From Agelas oroides (Eukaryota; Porifera; Demospongiae; Agelasida; Agelasidae), in the NCBI GenBank assembly GCA_949130485.1, contig OX422203.1, positions 2,075,178-2,139,177 of the forward strand: a DNA stretch of 64,000 nt, given 5' to 3'. Below, one piece after another: positions 37,222 through 48,982 of this stretch. Numbering within the stretch: position 1 is the first letter of the stretch; each line of letters starts with the position of its first letter. The notes under the pieces are model-generated. The model was not told the origin of the DNA, ran no database searches, and saw nothing but the letters and a program-made list of their open reading frames with translations. A program made the position numbers and the translations under genes.

Positions 37222-39033
37222 ATGCTAAAGCCCATGTCTTGCACGGAGCTATACAGTAGTTACTCAGCTTGTGCCGATCCAAAACGACACTGTCAGCAGC
37301 CACATGGTTCCACTATATCTAACATAAAAGCAAGTCAAGTTTATAGCTGCCGCATTGATCAAGTGAAACGTTGCCAGCTACCAATCTTGATGGCAGGAAG
37401 TCTTTCTGAGGCAGGTTGCGCCAGCAATCCTGAACTGTATCATTTCCGATGTAACCTACTGAAGGTCTCACAGAAGCTGAGAAGTGATGAAGTCAGAGAA
37501 TTGGTCTATATCTGTACTGAAATCAAGTGCACAGAAAACATAGCAAAGGGACATGACCTCTTTCTTGAGTTGGAGAAGAAGGGCCTCATAATGCCTGGTA
37601 ATTATGACTATCTGCTTGACCGCTTGCTCCAGATAGGAAGGGAGGATCTTGTAACATATCTCATGGAGCGCATGTGCCAGTCCCCTCATACACAAACAAA
37701 AATGCTGAATCGCTTGCTCAAAACTGGGAGGGATGAGGTTGCTCTATACTTTATGAAGTGGATGTGTAAATCTCTGCACACACCAAGCACCTTCCCTGCC
37801 TATTTAATGGAGCACTTGATCAACAGTGGAAGAGGAGACCTCGTCATGGAGCTCATGGGACATATGAGCAACTTACATCTACCACGAGGGCTCCAATCAG
37901 ATCAACAGACCATAGAGGTTGTATACCATGCAAAACAAAGCATGTGTGCATCTCACAAAGCAGCACTATCAATGCTGTCCTTTACAGCCTCAAGTGCACA
38001 AATGAATGACACACTCACAAAATTTCATCAGGAAGTGAGAAAATGTGTTGGCATGCATCCAGAAGCTATCTTTATCCAGTGGCCCAACTTTCCAAACTTC
38101 AAAGAAATCCTGAGCAATACCTTGGAGTGTATATACCCCTTTGCCAATGCTTTTCGTGACATAGTAACTACTGTCAACAAAGTAGAAAACGTTGATGTTG
38201 ATAGGATAAGAATGCCAGCAGCAACCTGCAATGTAACCTTTGATGACTTCAACAAAGTGCATGCATCTACACAATGGAGTCCTAGTGAAAGAGAAGCTGC
38301 TCTTCACCTCAGAAAAATGAGGAATATTCCAGGGTCCATCCACATTCAAACAGCTGTCAAATCTATTAGTAGTGTTTGTGAAGGACTTCTTTGTAGGAGA
38401 ATGATGGAGGAAGCAAAAGCCAAAATAAATGACAGACTGTTCATTCTTGAAACTGCCATGTATGTTCTAGGGTGTGCTGTTCCTATGCACCACTGGATGC
38501 GGGCAATCATCCAACTAGCAGCTTCATCAAAACTTGACCTCACAAAGTATCGAGACACCATTGTGAAGGTAGCCACAGAACACAGGGAGCCCATTGTCCA
38601 ATACCACAATGAACTCACACAGATCATTGGTCAAGATCCCATGCAAACAATAGACTCAGTTTTGAAAATCAACAAATTGGCAACATCCACATCAGGCATT
38701 ACTCCCAAAACTGCATCTGTACAGAACAAGTTTGACCTTGAGGGGTACATGGTGGCCAACTGGTACATATATCTGTTACAACTGTTGGTTCTTGCTTGTG
38801 ACAGTTCTGCCAACCCCTGGGAAATTGCAAGCAAGACAGGTGAACACCATTGCAGCTTTCATAAAAAGAATCACAATAAAATCAGAGAATGTGGCTTGGA
38901 AAATGCAAGAAAATTGTTCATTGCTATCCACACAGAAGTGGAGAACTTCAAAGCAGAGCTTATTCAGCAGTGTCCCGAGTCATCTGCAGAAAGAATGCTG
39001 CTTAGTGGACTACTGCCACCTTTGACTATCTGA
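37222..39033 (+). CDS. DED protein B: paralogue with divergent N-terminus
   Basis: Intronless, up to 603 residues from ATG 37222; the ATG at 37390 (MAGSLSEAGCASNPELYHF) matches the start of its paralogues and may be the real start (547 residues). The DED has GREDL, followed by GRDEV and GRGDL hairpins as in protein A. The DNA is nearly identical to gene A from about 37425, the AATCCTGAACTGTATCATTT point, but unrelated before it, so the 5' end and promoter are different. The central part (about residues 195-320 counted from 37390) is strongly diverged and shorter by several residues. The C-terminal part again has HREPIVQYH and QQCPESSAER. The upstream region 37130-37220 has a pyrimidine tract and TTTGCAG at about 37170, so a 5' non-coding exon is possible. 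Function is unknown beyond the DED. Confidence 0.83.
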   Translation: MLKPMSCTELYSSYSACADPKRHCQQPHGSTISNIKASQVYSCRIDQVKRCQLPILMAGSLSEAGCASNPELYHFRCNLLKVSQKLRSDEVRELVYICTEIKCTENIAKGHDLFLELEKKGLIMPGNYDYLLDRLLQIGREDLVTYLMERMCQSPHTQTKMLNRLLKTGRDEVALYFMKWMCKSLHTPSTFPAYLMEHLINSGRGDLVMELMGHMSNLHLPRGLQSDQQTIEVVYHAKQSMCASHKAALSMLSFTASSAQMNDTLTKFHQEVRKCVGMHPEAIFIQWPNFPNFKEILSNTLECIYPFANAFRDIVTTVNKVENVDVDRIRMPAATCNVTFDDFNKVHASTQWSPSEREAALHLRKMRNIPGSIHIQTAVKSISSVCEGLLCRRMMEEAKAKINDRLFILETAMYVLGCAVPMHHWMRAIIQLAASSKLDLTKYRDTIVKVATEHREPIVQYHNELTQIIGQDPMQTIDSVLKINKLATSTSGITPKTASVQNKFDLEGYMVANWYIYLLQLLVLACDSSANPWEIASKTGEHHCSFHKKNHNKIRECGLENARKLFIAIHTEVENFKAELIQQCPESSAERMLLSGLLPPLTI

Positions 39034-39179
39034 TAGAATTACCATAGGTGTTGGTTTGGATGTGTATGATATTTACGCACACATCAAGTCTTAATTGAAT
39101 TAATTATTAGTTATTAGCTAGTAACTGTCATTGAAGCCCAGTAGTGGATGTTTGTGTATTTATCAAATGGTTAATTACT

Positions 39180-39505
39180 GCAGTTTCAGGGTCCATTGAA
39201 CAGGTGCATAATAGGAATTTCAAAACACAATTATCATCCATCAACCCCCTCACAATCCATCAAGCTTCAAACAACTAGCAGAGACACTTGTCTGTCAGCC
39301 AACCTCAGTTCATATTCATCCATATGCTGGCTATTATCTGGTTCTGAACAGGATAATAGCCAGCAGATGGATGAATATGTGGGCTAGCAGACAAGTGGTT
39401 CTTTGAAGCTAGATGGAATTGTGAGGATGGATGATATATTGTGTTTTGGGATTCCTTTAATCGTATTACTCACCTGTTCAATGAACCCTGAAACTGCACT
39501 CGTGG
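39180..39505. repeat. Palindromic element of about 325 bp
   Basis: The left half (CAGTTTCAGGGTCCATTGAA ... CACTTGTCTGTCAGCC) and right half (GGGCTAGCAGACAAGTG ... TTCAATGAACCCTGAAACTG) are inverted copies meeting near 39345. A half copy lies at 32605-32790. Confidence 0.85.
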
Positions 39506-40354
39506 TCATTTGCGTGCGCGCACGCATGCAAAACGTGTCCTGCGCAGTGGGTGACTTTGTAGAACATCTAGGCCTACTTTTAAGGGAGATGTAGTTCGTT
39601 GATTGTTCATGCATGTAGATTCTCTTCATTGTCTGCCTTTGCAGGTGTTCAGAAGCAGGGTGAGAATCTGACTACGTACAACTGCTATTCATAGTAACTG
39701 GTCTGCTATAACACTGTATAATTGTAAATGCTGGGTTGATCTCAGAGAAATGATGCCCTTCTTAGAGGTATTTTCCCTCCCACTCCAACTCCCCCCACAC
39801 ACAAACACAGCCCATACACTTACAAAAGGTAATGCTGACACAGCAGCAATCGTATACCTGGCTCTGACCCTTAAAACAAGATGTGTGCACATGCATGCAG
39901 GAAATCTTCTGTTCATATTATAACAGGAAATTGAACGTAAGATCTCTTGCATGTGCACACTTTCCTGAAAAGCAGGAAGTTCCAAATTTCCTCTTTTGAA
40001 TTTTTGTAGTGCATGGGTTTATGATTGGCTTCATCAAGTAGGAATTTCCCATTCTATTAGCTAGCAGTTAGCTAACGCTTACACAATTATTACAATAGCT
40101 ATGTAATTACCAGTAACTATGTATTTTGTGCAGTAGGTATAGTAGGGTACGGGTTATAGGTACAGTTTCCAAATCGAGTATAGCTATCTCATACATGCAG
40201 TTAGCTGTGTGGCTTCTGTATGTGTGTTATTTGGTTCAGAAGTGCTTTCTCCACCAGTCTCAGAGCCACTTGGTAGCTAGTTGGCAAACTTCAAGCTGTT
40301 ATAAGTAATCTTGCTAATTAAGACGCCTCTCGGTTATGATTACCAAAGGAAAAT

Positions 40355-40507
40355 GAAGTCAGTTTATAGCTGCACTGAAATGAAGTTTGCAGACAGAAAA
40401 TACAGCAAATTAAGGGTAATGCATGAACCCTTTCTTGACTTGGAGAAGAAAGGCCTCTTGATCTGCTTTATCACTTGCTCCAGATTGGAAGGGAGGATCT
40501 TGTCTTA
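40355..40507 (+). pseudogene. Relic of a DED gene (5' DED part)
   Basis: A degenerate copy of part of the DED coding region: TATAGCTGCACTGAAAT, then CTTTCTTGACTTGGAGAAGA, then TTGCTCCAGATTGGAAGGGA with GGATCTTGTC. It has internal deletions relative to genes A-C and is not flanked by the rest of the gene. It is about 1.1 kb upstream of gene C. Confidence 0.85.
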
Positions 40508-41579
40508 AAGTTGAATGACTATTAGGCACACAACCATGGTAGCTAAGTCAAGTCATAAATATAATTATGATGGTGGCTACTAGCTATGTTGCAGCCATCA
40601 AACCATGACATCATACACAGGTTATTGAAAGTCCTAGACATTGGAATCTTCCAGCTCCCCAAATGCATTTGCTACAGGACAGATAGGATGGTGAAAATGC
40701 ATTGCAGATTCCTAGTAAAATGTAGCCTGATTCCCCAGCATCCCCACAGCAACATTTTGTAGCCAGTGAGGAATGAGATTGCATGGCTGCAATATTTTGT
40801 GGCAGGGCCTACCTGGGAACTGCAACGAGTAACAGTCATCTACTGTCGAATTTCCACCCCAGTTAGTTACACAAATAACACAAAGACTTCACCTTGTAAA
40901 AAGTACTTACTACAACTGGACATCACATGATAGCTAGTTGCAATGAATATGCTCAAATTTTACAACAATTCTTATGCGCTATGCTGACAGTGTTATTTTA
41001 GTGTCACATTTAATACCACCACCCTGTAAGAAATATCTCCGCACGTACTAATAATAGTCTAGTTAGTGTCACATGTAATAACACCGTCCTGTAAGAAATA
41101 TGATTACAAGGCCATAGACACCCCCCAAATTTTTGGCATTTGTATAAAACTATTTGAAGGATATAGCACATAGCCACAGCACACAACTGCTTATGTGTAG
41201 TGAAAGTTAGCACCCCCAAACTAAAAAACTTGTCTACGGCCCTGTGATTAAGGCCCAGGCAAACTGGATTGCCTTTGAGACCTGCCGCCTCAACTGTCAT
41301 TGTCGCCTTCCAAGCAATGACAAGCCCAGGGACGTAGTGCAGTAGATTTGCCAAACGTTTGCTAGTAAACAAAATTGACGACCGCCCGCCCACACGCAAA
41401 TCGATGATGAATGTTGTTTGCCTGGCCTAATTAGTGTCACATGATAGTTGCAGTCATGATCATTGACACAGATTCAGGAACTAGTTAGAAAATGTAGCGT
41501 ATAGTTTCACCTAATCTTATACTTTAGCAGAGGCAGGCTTTAACTAGCTAACTTTACTTTGCTAACTACCAAGCAAGAC

Positions 41580-43253
41580 ATGGAAATACGTGGAGAAAGC
41601 AATCCTGAACTGTATCGTTTCCGATGTAACCTACTGAAGGTCTCACAAAAGCTGAGAACTGAAGAAGTCAGAGAATTGGTCTATATCTGCACTGAAATCA
41701 AGTGTACAGAAAACATAGCAAAGGGACATGACCTCTTTCTTGAGTTGGAGAAGAAAGGCCTCATAATGCCTGGTAATTATGACTATTTGCTTGACCGCTT
41801 GCTCCAGATTGGAAGGGAGGATCTTGTCACATATCTTACGGAGCACATATGCCAGTCCCCTCATACACAATGGGATGTCTCAAACAAAATGCTGAATTGC
41901 TTGCTCAAAACTGGGAGGGATGAGGTTGCTCTACATTTTATGGTGTGGATGTGTAAATCTCTGCACACACCAAGCACCTTCCCTGCCCATTTAATGGAGC
42001 ACTTGATCAACAGTGGAAGAGGAGACCTCGTCATGGAGCTCATGGGACGCATGAGCTGCTTACACCAGCCACGAGGGCTCCAATCAGATCAACAGACCAT
42101 GCAGGTTGTATACCATGCAAAACAAAGCATGTGTGCATCTCACAAAGCAGCACTATCAATGTTGTTGTTTCCAAATTCACCACTAAGTCTACAAATGAGT
42201 AGTGTACTCATAAAATATCATCGAGAAGTGAGGCAAAGTGCTGGCATACATACAGAAGCTACCTTTATCAAATGGACCAACTTTCCTATGTGCAAAGGCA
42301 GCAATACCATCAAGGAAATCTTGAGCAGTACCTTAGAGCATATATATTCCTTTGCCGATGCATATCGTGAAATTATGACTAGCATCAACAACATAGAGAA
42401 CGTAGATGTTGATCGAATAAGAATACCAGCAAAAACCTGCAACTTAATGATTGATGACTTCAACAAAGCGCATGCAATTACACAATGGAATTCCAGTGAA
42501 AGAGAAGAGGTACTTCACCTCAGAAACATGAGAAAAATTCCAGGAGCAGTCCACATTCAAACAGCTGTCAAATCTATTTGTAGCATCTGTGAAGGAGTTC
42601 TTTGTAACACACTGATAGAGAAAGCAGAAGCCAGAGTGAGTGATAGACTGTTCATTCTTGAAACTGCCATGTATGCTGCATGGTGCAGTGTACCTATGTA
42701 CCACTGGATGCAGACCATCATCCAACTAGCAGCCTCATCAAAAGTTGACTTCACCATGTATCGTGACACCATAGTGAAGGTAGCCACAGAACACAGGGAG
42801 CCCATTGTCCAGTACCACAATGAACTCTCACAAATCATTGGTCAAGATGGCATGAGAAAGGTAGACTCAGTTTTGAATATCGATGAACACAAAATGACAA
42901 CACCCACTCCAGATGCTACTCCCACTACCACCACATCAAGGCAGAACAGTTTTGACCTTACACTGTACTTGACAGTCTACTGGTATGCATATCTACTGCG
43001 CTTATTGGTCCTTGCTTGTGACAGCTCTGCTAACCTGTTGGAAATGGCAAGCAAGATGGCTGAACATCATTGCAGCTTTCATAAAACTAATTACAAAAAT
43101 GTTTTAGAGTGTGCCATGGAAATTGCAAGAAAACTTTTCATTACTATTCACACTGAGGTTGAGATATTTAAAGCTGAACTTATTCAGCAGTGTCCCGAGT
43201 CATCTGCAGAAAGAACACTACTTAGTGGACTGCTTAACTGCTGTAAGAGTTAG
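41580..43253 (+). CDS. DED protein C: paralogue of protein A
   Basis: Intronless, 557 residues from ATG 41580 (GACATGG context, same position as gene A). The DED carries GREDL; the GRDEV hairpin has a five-residue insertion just before it (QWDVS); then GRGDL. It is most like protein A over the first about 190 residues and shares its upstream DNA. The middle region (about 195-325) differs at many positions. The C-terminal part keeps HREPIVQYH, SDRLFILETAMY and QQCPESSAERTLLSGLL but ends LNCCKS instead of LPPL. The three proteins therefore have a conserved DED, a variable centre and a conserved C-terminal region. Likely a recent local expansion of a lineage-specific signalling protein; partners and function are unknown. 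Confidence 0.85.
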   Translation: MEIRGESNPELYRFRCNLLKVSQKLRTEEVRELVYICTEIKCTENIAKGHDLFLELEKKGLIMPGNYDYLLDRLLQIGREDLVTYLTEHICQSPHTQWDVSNKMLNCLLKTGRDEVALHFMVWMCKSLHTPSTFPAHLMEHLINSGRGDLVMELMGRMSCLHQPRGLQSDQQTMQVVYHAKQSMCASHKAALSMLLFPNSPLSLQMSSVLIKYHREVRQSAGIHTEATFIKWTNFPMCKGSNTIKEILSSTLEHIYSFADAYREIMTSINNIENVDVDRIRIPAKTCNLMIDDFNKAHAITQWNSSEREEVLHLRNMRKIPGAVHIQTAVKSICSICEGVLCNTLIEKAEARVSDRLFILETAMYAAWCSVPMYHWMQTIIQLAASSKVDFTMYRDTIVKVATEHREPIVQYHNELSQIIGQDGMRKVDSVLNIDEHKMTTPTPDATPTTTTSRQNSFDLTLYLTVYWYAYLLRLLVLACDSSANLLEMASKMAEHHCSFHKTNYKNVLECAMEIARKLFITIHTEVEIFKAELIQQCPESSAERTLLSGLLNCCKS

Positions 43254-43390
43254 CCTAAGACTTGTATACCACTAAATTGAATCATTAACATTGACTTTCT
43301 CCCTTCCAGCCATGAAGGCACCTAAGAAGCCAAACACACAATCCATGTCCAGTTCCCAGAAAGATAATATGAATTTGCATGCTATCGTAT

Positions 43391-43465
43391 AACCTCGTTC
43401 TAGGCTCTCACGCCCTCAGCTTTTGCAGTATGACAGTTGGGGGCGTGAGCCTGGGAACGAGGCTA
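43391..43465. repeat. F1 foldback
   Basis: AACCTCGTTCTAGGCTCTC pairs with GTGAGCCTGGGAACGAGGCT. Confidence 0.75.
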
Positions 43466-43837
43466 CCTATCTTATACGGTCCTCCACACGTTCTTTCCAC
43501 TTTTACGTCATTATGCTACAACACAATTTATTTTGCATTTGGATCAATTCTAAACCGCACCCCAAGATGCTCACAGAACTTCCAGTTTAGTGCCTTAGCT
43601 AGAACCCATTACCGTTCTGTGCCACTTTGCTACAAAGCTTTATCAGTATGCTTTATCAAAACAACATTTAGTGACACTTATCTAAAAGCTTGGCTTCTTC
43701 AAACTCAAGCTTGAATCTCAAGGGAGGAGCCAGAAATGATATTGCATGCCTTCACACTCACGTGCATCCCTCAAATCAACATTCATCACACCCCAAGATA
43801 CATGTACGTAAACTTAAATAACTCTCACACCCAGACA

Positions 43838-44002
43838 CTATTACAACTACTGGTTCTTGCTTGTGACTGTTCTGCTAACCTGAAGGAAATCGCAAACAAG
43901 ATGGGCAAAGACTGTTTTAAAAGCAGAGCTTGTTCAGCTGTGTCCCAAGTCATCACACTGCTTAGCGGACTACTGCAACCTTTAACTACCAGTATGGACT
44001 GA
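43838..44002 (+). pseudogene. Relic of a DED gene (3' end)
   Basis: It matches the last part of genes A-C: TACAACTACTGGTTCTTGC, TGTGACTGTTCTGCTAACC, then a jump to AAAGCAGAGCTTGTTCAGC, GTGTCCCAAGTCATC and CTTAGCGGACTACTGCAACC. A block is missing in the middle. It ends TGGACTGATCAA like gene A rather than gene C. Confidence 0.85.
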
Positions 44003-44367
44003 TCAAGTTCGGACTTGTATAGCTACCTGCCAGCTAAATTAATGTGGTTGCATGCTTCAAGACATGATTTGCATGTCCATAATGGCATTATGTAGCTACA
44101 TTTCTTCACTGCCTAACTACCTACAAATCTACGATGTAACTGTCTCCTAGCTGCCATCAAAACCTTTTGCAGTTGGTTTGTTTCTTGTTTTTCATTTGTA
44201 GCTATAGCTACTCGCGCAGTGATGTGGACTCCAGAAATGACTGGCAAGGAATTGAAAGTATATAGCACCACTCAGTTGGCACTCACAAGTACTTTGTGTT
44301 CTCTATCTGTCAACTAGCTATGAATCCAGTTGTAGATGCCATGGTTATTAAGACCTGCATAGGGAAG

Positions 44368-44580
44368 TTGACATTTTGGGAGTTGACATTTTGGGAAGTT
44401 GACATTCTGGAAGTTGACATTTTGGGAGTTGACATTCTGGGAGTTGATATTTTAGGAGTTGACATTCTGGGAGTTGACATTTTGGGAGTTGACATTTTGG
44501 GAGTTGACATTCTGGGAGTTGACATTCTGGGAGTTGACATTCTGGGAGTTGACATTCTGGGAGTTGACATTCTGACAGTA
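44368..44580. repeat. 15-bp minisatellite with inverted outliers
   Basis: About 14 copies of GGGAGTTGACATTCT or the TTT variant. Inverted single copies (AATGTCAACTCCCAGAATG and similar) follow at about 44680-44745, and direct copies recur at 45082-45115. These may be the ends of a larger inverted-repeat element whose left end has expanded. Confidence 0.85.
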
Positions 44581-45283
44581 TGAATTTGTTTTGCATTTGG
44601 ATCAAGTCTACACCGCACCCCTGGCCCAAGATGCTCACAGGACTTCAAGTTTAGTCAGATCAGTCCATACTGGTAGTCAAAATGTCAACTTCCCATAATG
44701 TCAACTCCCAGAATGAACTCCCAAAATTTCAACTTCACAAAATTAAAAGAGTAGCATCACCTCAGTGGCAACCTGCTTTCTCTTGAAGGCTCTTAGGTGT
44801 TGGGTTTCTGTTCTATTCTCTTCATTCAACTGTGCTATTGCGATTCTTGTGAGTCATCATAAGAGTAGTAGCTAGTTCCAAAGTGGTAGTGATTACTGTG
44901 TATGTGGAATCAAAGTAGGTTCCATCTCCTCCAGCTCTTGTGTTAACACCATCCCATGCCCCACATATGAAATGTGAACTTCCTGTTTGTGGAGCAGTCT
45001 GATAGGTTATGTTCCAACATTGTAGGTTATGAAGTAACTTAAATATACAGTGCATTTTGTTACAATATAAAATTTTAATTCAGGGAGTTGACATTTTGGG
45101 AATTCAATATTTTGGGAAGAACCCTCAGTCTGCAAGTGTATGGTGAGGAATTGGCTTTCTGGATATCAAAGAAAACACACACCTCTTCTCCAGAGTCCAA
45201 TATTTGAAACCAGTCATAGGTTGTTGCTATAACAAGGCTGTTACAGTTGGTAGACAATGAAATGCATGCAGTAATATACTAGT

Positions 45284-45348
45284 TTGGTTCCCAGACCCTT
45301 TTTCTCGCCCCGCCCATACAGGAAGGGTCTGGGAACCAAACTAGTAAT
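45284..45348. repeat. Hairpin, variant F1 (GTTTGGTTCCCAGACC)
   Basis: CTAGTTTGGTTCCCAGACCC pairs with GGGTCTGGGAACCAAACTAG. A half copy with the same GCCCCGCCCATACAGGAAG centre lies at about 11937-11993 in WASHC4 intron 1. Confidence 0.8.
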
Positions 45349-45404
45349 ATACCTGGTAGCTAATGCAGGCGTGTATTTAGTCAGAAAGCTAACTGTTAAA
45401 GGCG

Positions 45405-46322
45405 TAAGGTAAGGCGGGGCTATTTCGACGGTGGGGCAATTCCGACAAAATGGAATTAAACTCGTTGCTCTCTGTACAAGGAAAAGGGTACTGAGTTTTC
45501 TTTAGTATCACACTGTAGGCTGACCTTTACTATGCGCAGCATCCACTTTTAGTTCACGTCCTCATAGTAATTTAGCCGCGAGCAGCGCTTTTATCAAGCC
45601 AATATCGCAAAATTTAACCATAAAAATTTATCAATAAAACGGTATAGGCTCAGTAATCAAAATATACGTACACAAATCAAACCTGTAAGCTACCCTGAAC
45701 CATTAACAAACATCTGAAAGGCTTGCTGAAGGCTGTTGCCATTGCTGCGTCGCACGCCGAGTGGACAGACCAGCCCCACCCCTTTCCGTGTTTTTTGCCA
45801 TTCTTGACAAACACTTGGATCAGTTGTGACAACTGTTGGAGATAATACCACTTCGGATGTGTGAGTTTAAAGTAAATATAACAGCAGAAAAAGAGTATAC
45901 TAGTGTTGTATCGATGCAAATAGTATCTGCACTGTCCTTTTTCTATTAGCTATGCAGAGGTCTACTAAATGCATGTGAACGGTTCAAGTAACTATGATAA
46001 TAACATAGTTTTCCTTCTTTTGCACCTGGTATCGTTTAACGTTCGTCCTGGTAATCTTTTCAGGATGTTTGCACCGAAAGTATGGCGTCCATGTCGGTCT
46101 CGTGTAACTTGTCGGAATTGCCCCATCAGCAATTTTGTGGGTAGGATAACGAATACCTGCGGTGTAGCAAAGGCAAGGTGCTAGTTCTGCGGTACCGGTG
46201 ATTCGTGCGAAGGTCGAAGGTTCCTCTAAACGTTGGTGGGGAGAGCAAGCGGGTTTGTTGCAAAGCAGAGCTAGTACGGGTAACTTCGCAAATTTCTGTC
46301 GAAATAGCCCCGCCTTACCTTA
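45405..46322. mobile_element. Non-autonomous DNA element of 918 bp
   Basis: Terminal inverted repeats TAAGGTAAGGCGGGGCTATT (followed by TCGAC) and GTCGAAATAGCCCCGCCTTA (followed by CCTTA). Sub-terminal inverted motifs GGGGCAATTCCGACAA (45434) and TTGTCGGAATTGCCCC (46110) are also present. There is no transposase. It lies just upstream of the PKC gene. Confidence 0.8.
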
Positions 46323-46351
46323 CTTGTCACACCCCATTAGTTTACACTTTC

Positions 46352-46403
46352 TTGTTCCCAGACTGCATTTCTCGCACAAAGTAGTCTGGGTACGAGACTA
46401 CGG
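46352..46403. repeat. Short foldback next to the PKC start
   Basis: GTTCCCAGACTGCATTTCTC against AGTAGTCTGGGTACGAGACT; an F1-like hairpin about 120 bp upstream of the PKC ATG, so it is in or near the promoter. Confidence 0.6.
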
Positions 46404-46520
46404 CCATTTGTAAACCCAACCCAACCCCTAACCGCCCTTCATACCACAATGTTCCACGCCTCTCAATTTAATACGACTACGACAACTGTCGCTGTCTGAA
46501 AACCAAGAGAGAGAGAAAGC

Positions 46521-48908
46521 ATGGCGTTCCTTCGCATCAAGCTATTGGAGGTGATAGTCGACCGAGGAAAGCCTCACGAACCTTTCTGCGCCGTCAACAT
46601 CAAGGAGGCGATCGCGGGTGGAGATGGTAGTGTCACTCTGCAACAACAGAAAAAGACCTTCTATCCTGATTGGGATCGCTGCTTCGACTCTCATCTCCAC
46701 CATGGCAGGAGGATGCAAATTATTGTGATGGACCGCCTGGAGGGATCCGACGTTACACCTGTCGCCGAAGTTACTGTTGAGACGGAGGCTTTGGCGCATG
46801 AGTGCATGGACGAACCGGAAAGCGCCAACGCAGTGAAACTGGCGGTAAGTTGTGTTGTTCATATTTCTAGCAGTAGGTGTATGTTAAAAACGTGACGATT
46901 GTACGTTTGGCTGGCTAAGTACAAGACGGAGACGCTTCAGAAGAAGTAGGTGACCACAAATGTAAACAATGCAGTCTATATAGGCAGCTAGTACATTTTC
47001 CTGCAGTAGTGCTTTATACTTGAATTGTGAAGCTAGCAGGAGAATCACTGCCATCTAGTTTGTCCGTCATGCATAACTTGAATCATATTCAGAATCTGGT
47101 CACAAGCTAGGTGCAGCTGCATTCCTGGGGGGACTTTGCTTAGGCCAATGTATCAGGCACGTATACAGCCATGATGGACTTGCATTCAACTTACTAACAA
47201 TGTGTGCTGACAGTGTAACACTAACACAAAGTACAGTGCTTGTCATAACAATCCCTCCTCTTAACAATTCAGCCACTTGGGAGTAGTAGCTGTTGTCATG
47301 TAATCAGTGAACCACAGAAGTCACCCAAATGCCATTGTGCATTTCAGCCAATACCAGGCCTCATGTGGAGCATGAAAGGAAAGCAGTTAGGTGGCTAGCA
47401 TTATCCACATCTAGTGTCCTCACACAGCTGTCTTCTCGTTCATGAAAATTGTGACATTCAATTATACTGGGGTCCTGCACCAAATGATATCAATTTTCAA
47501 TGTACACTCAATTCAGTGACGTTTTGAATGTTGCTGTGATTGCTATCTTATTGGCAGATGTGGTGCTTCATGAAACAATACAGGTGCATCCTACGTAGGC
47601 ATTTTTCTTTCTGTTTAAGTAGCACTATTTTAGTTTGGTTGTCATGAGTTTAAATCAATAAATCACTAAACACTGAGTTTTCCAGTACTGCACCTTACCA
47701 CTGCAAAATCTTGTTAAGTATCTTTCTGGCTCAAATTGGTAATACTCACACCTCTGTTCAAGGTGGTAGTAACACCTTATGTCTTAATTTAACATGCTAA
47801 AAAGTGTAACAGGTCTTAAAAAGTGATAAGTTATACTTCACATGTTAAGTGTGACAATATCTCACTTATAAGTGTCAGTTGCATGATGTCATAAGCACAA
47901 TACTATGGCTTCACTCTGCTTGCATCTTATGAATATACTCGTAACTTGAGGGACCAGTTTAGTCTTGTGCCCAGCATGTGTGCATCTCCCGGCGAGAAAC
48001 GGTCTGGTGAATGAAGTCGAATTTCTTGGGCTTATTCCCCAAAAGTGGTAAGGACCAATGAGATTGCGAGATTGGTAATTATTACGTCGCACTTCCCTTA
48101 CAACAGTAACATCTACTCGAGTATCCGTACCTTTTTTGAGCAGGTTTGGCGTAAAAAGTTTTGAACGTTGCTAGATGACACTGTCGCAAAAGTGTGTGCA
48201 AGCCCAAGAAATTTGACTTGGTTCACCAGACCATTTCTCCTTGTGAGAGGGTGGGGTCTGAGGACGAGACTAGGACCTGTTGAAGTATTGTGGGTAGTGA
48301 AGAACTATTATAAACCAAAAGTGTGATAGAATTTTTCTGGGCTCTGTATGCTGTGTGAATGAGTATGCCTCTTTTCCAGAGACTTGGCAGATAGCACATT
48401 GTATTAACAATATCCTCTCTGTTCCCAACCACCACACTTTGAAACTGTGAGAAATGGCTGGACCCTGGGCTAGGTTTTACGTCTTTATGCCGAGAAGTCT
48501 ACTGTAATAAACATAAAAAATTCAAAACTGCATTCCAAGAAGCTGTGCCAAACCACCAACAAAATGTAGTTAAATGGGTGCCTACAAAGGCCTGTATACT
48601 ACCATACAAGATAGCTTTTAAAGGGGGAGGCTTAGCAGGACATACTTTGATCAATGAGGGGTAACTTTGGTACAAAAAAGGACTTCGGTTACAAACCTAC
48701 GTGCAGGGATATTTCTTAGGTGAACACCTCTTTCTTATTTTTGTTTTGCTTGATCAAGATGTACTTGGTTGAGGCAATATGAGACGGGTTAGGTCAATAT
48801 TAGGTTGCTATGGAACATCTTGAAACAATTACCAAGTTGGTCTCACCTTCATTCCTCAATCCTCCTTATGCCCCACCTAAACTACATATTCTCTCATATG
48901 CACTCTTG

Positions 48909-48982
<74 letters not shown>

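Larger units (their letters stand above)
39034..41579. other. Intergenic region between DED genes B and C
   Basis: Contains the palindromic element 39180-39505, an F2 repeat (about 39510-39615), a DED gene relic (40355-40507) and a copy of the gene A upstream segment (40630-40860 and on to 41579). The duplicated upstream DNA shows that genes A and C arose by a segmental duplication. Confidence 0.6.
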
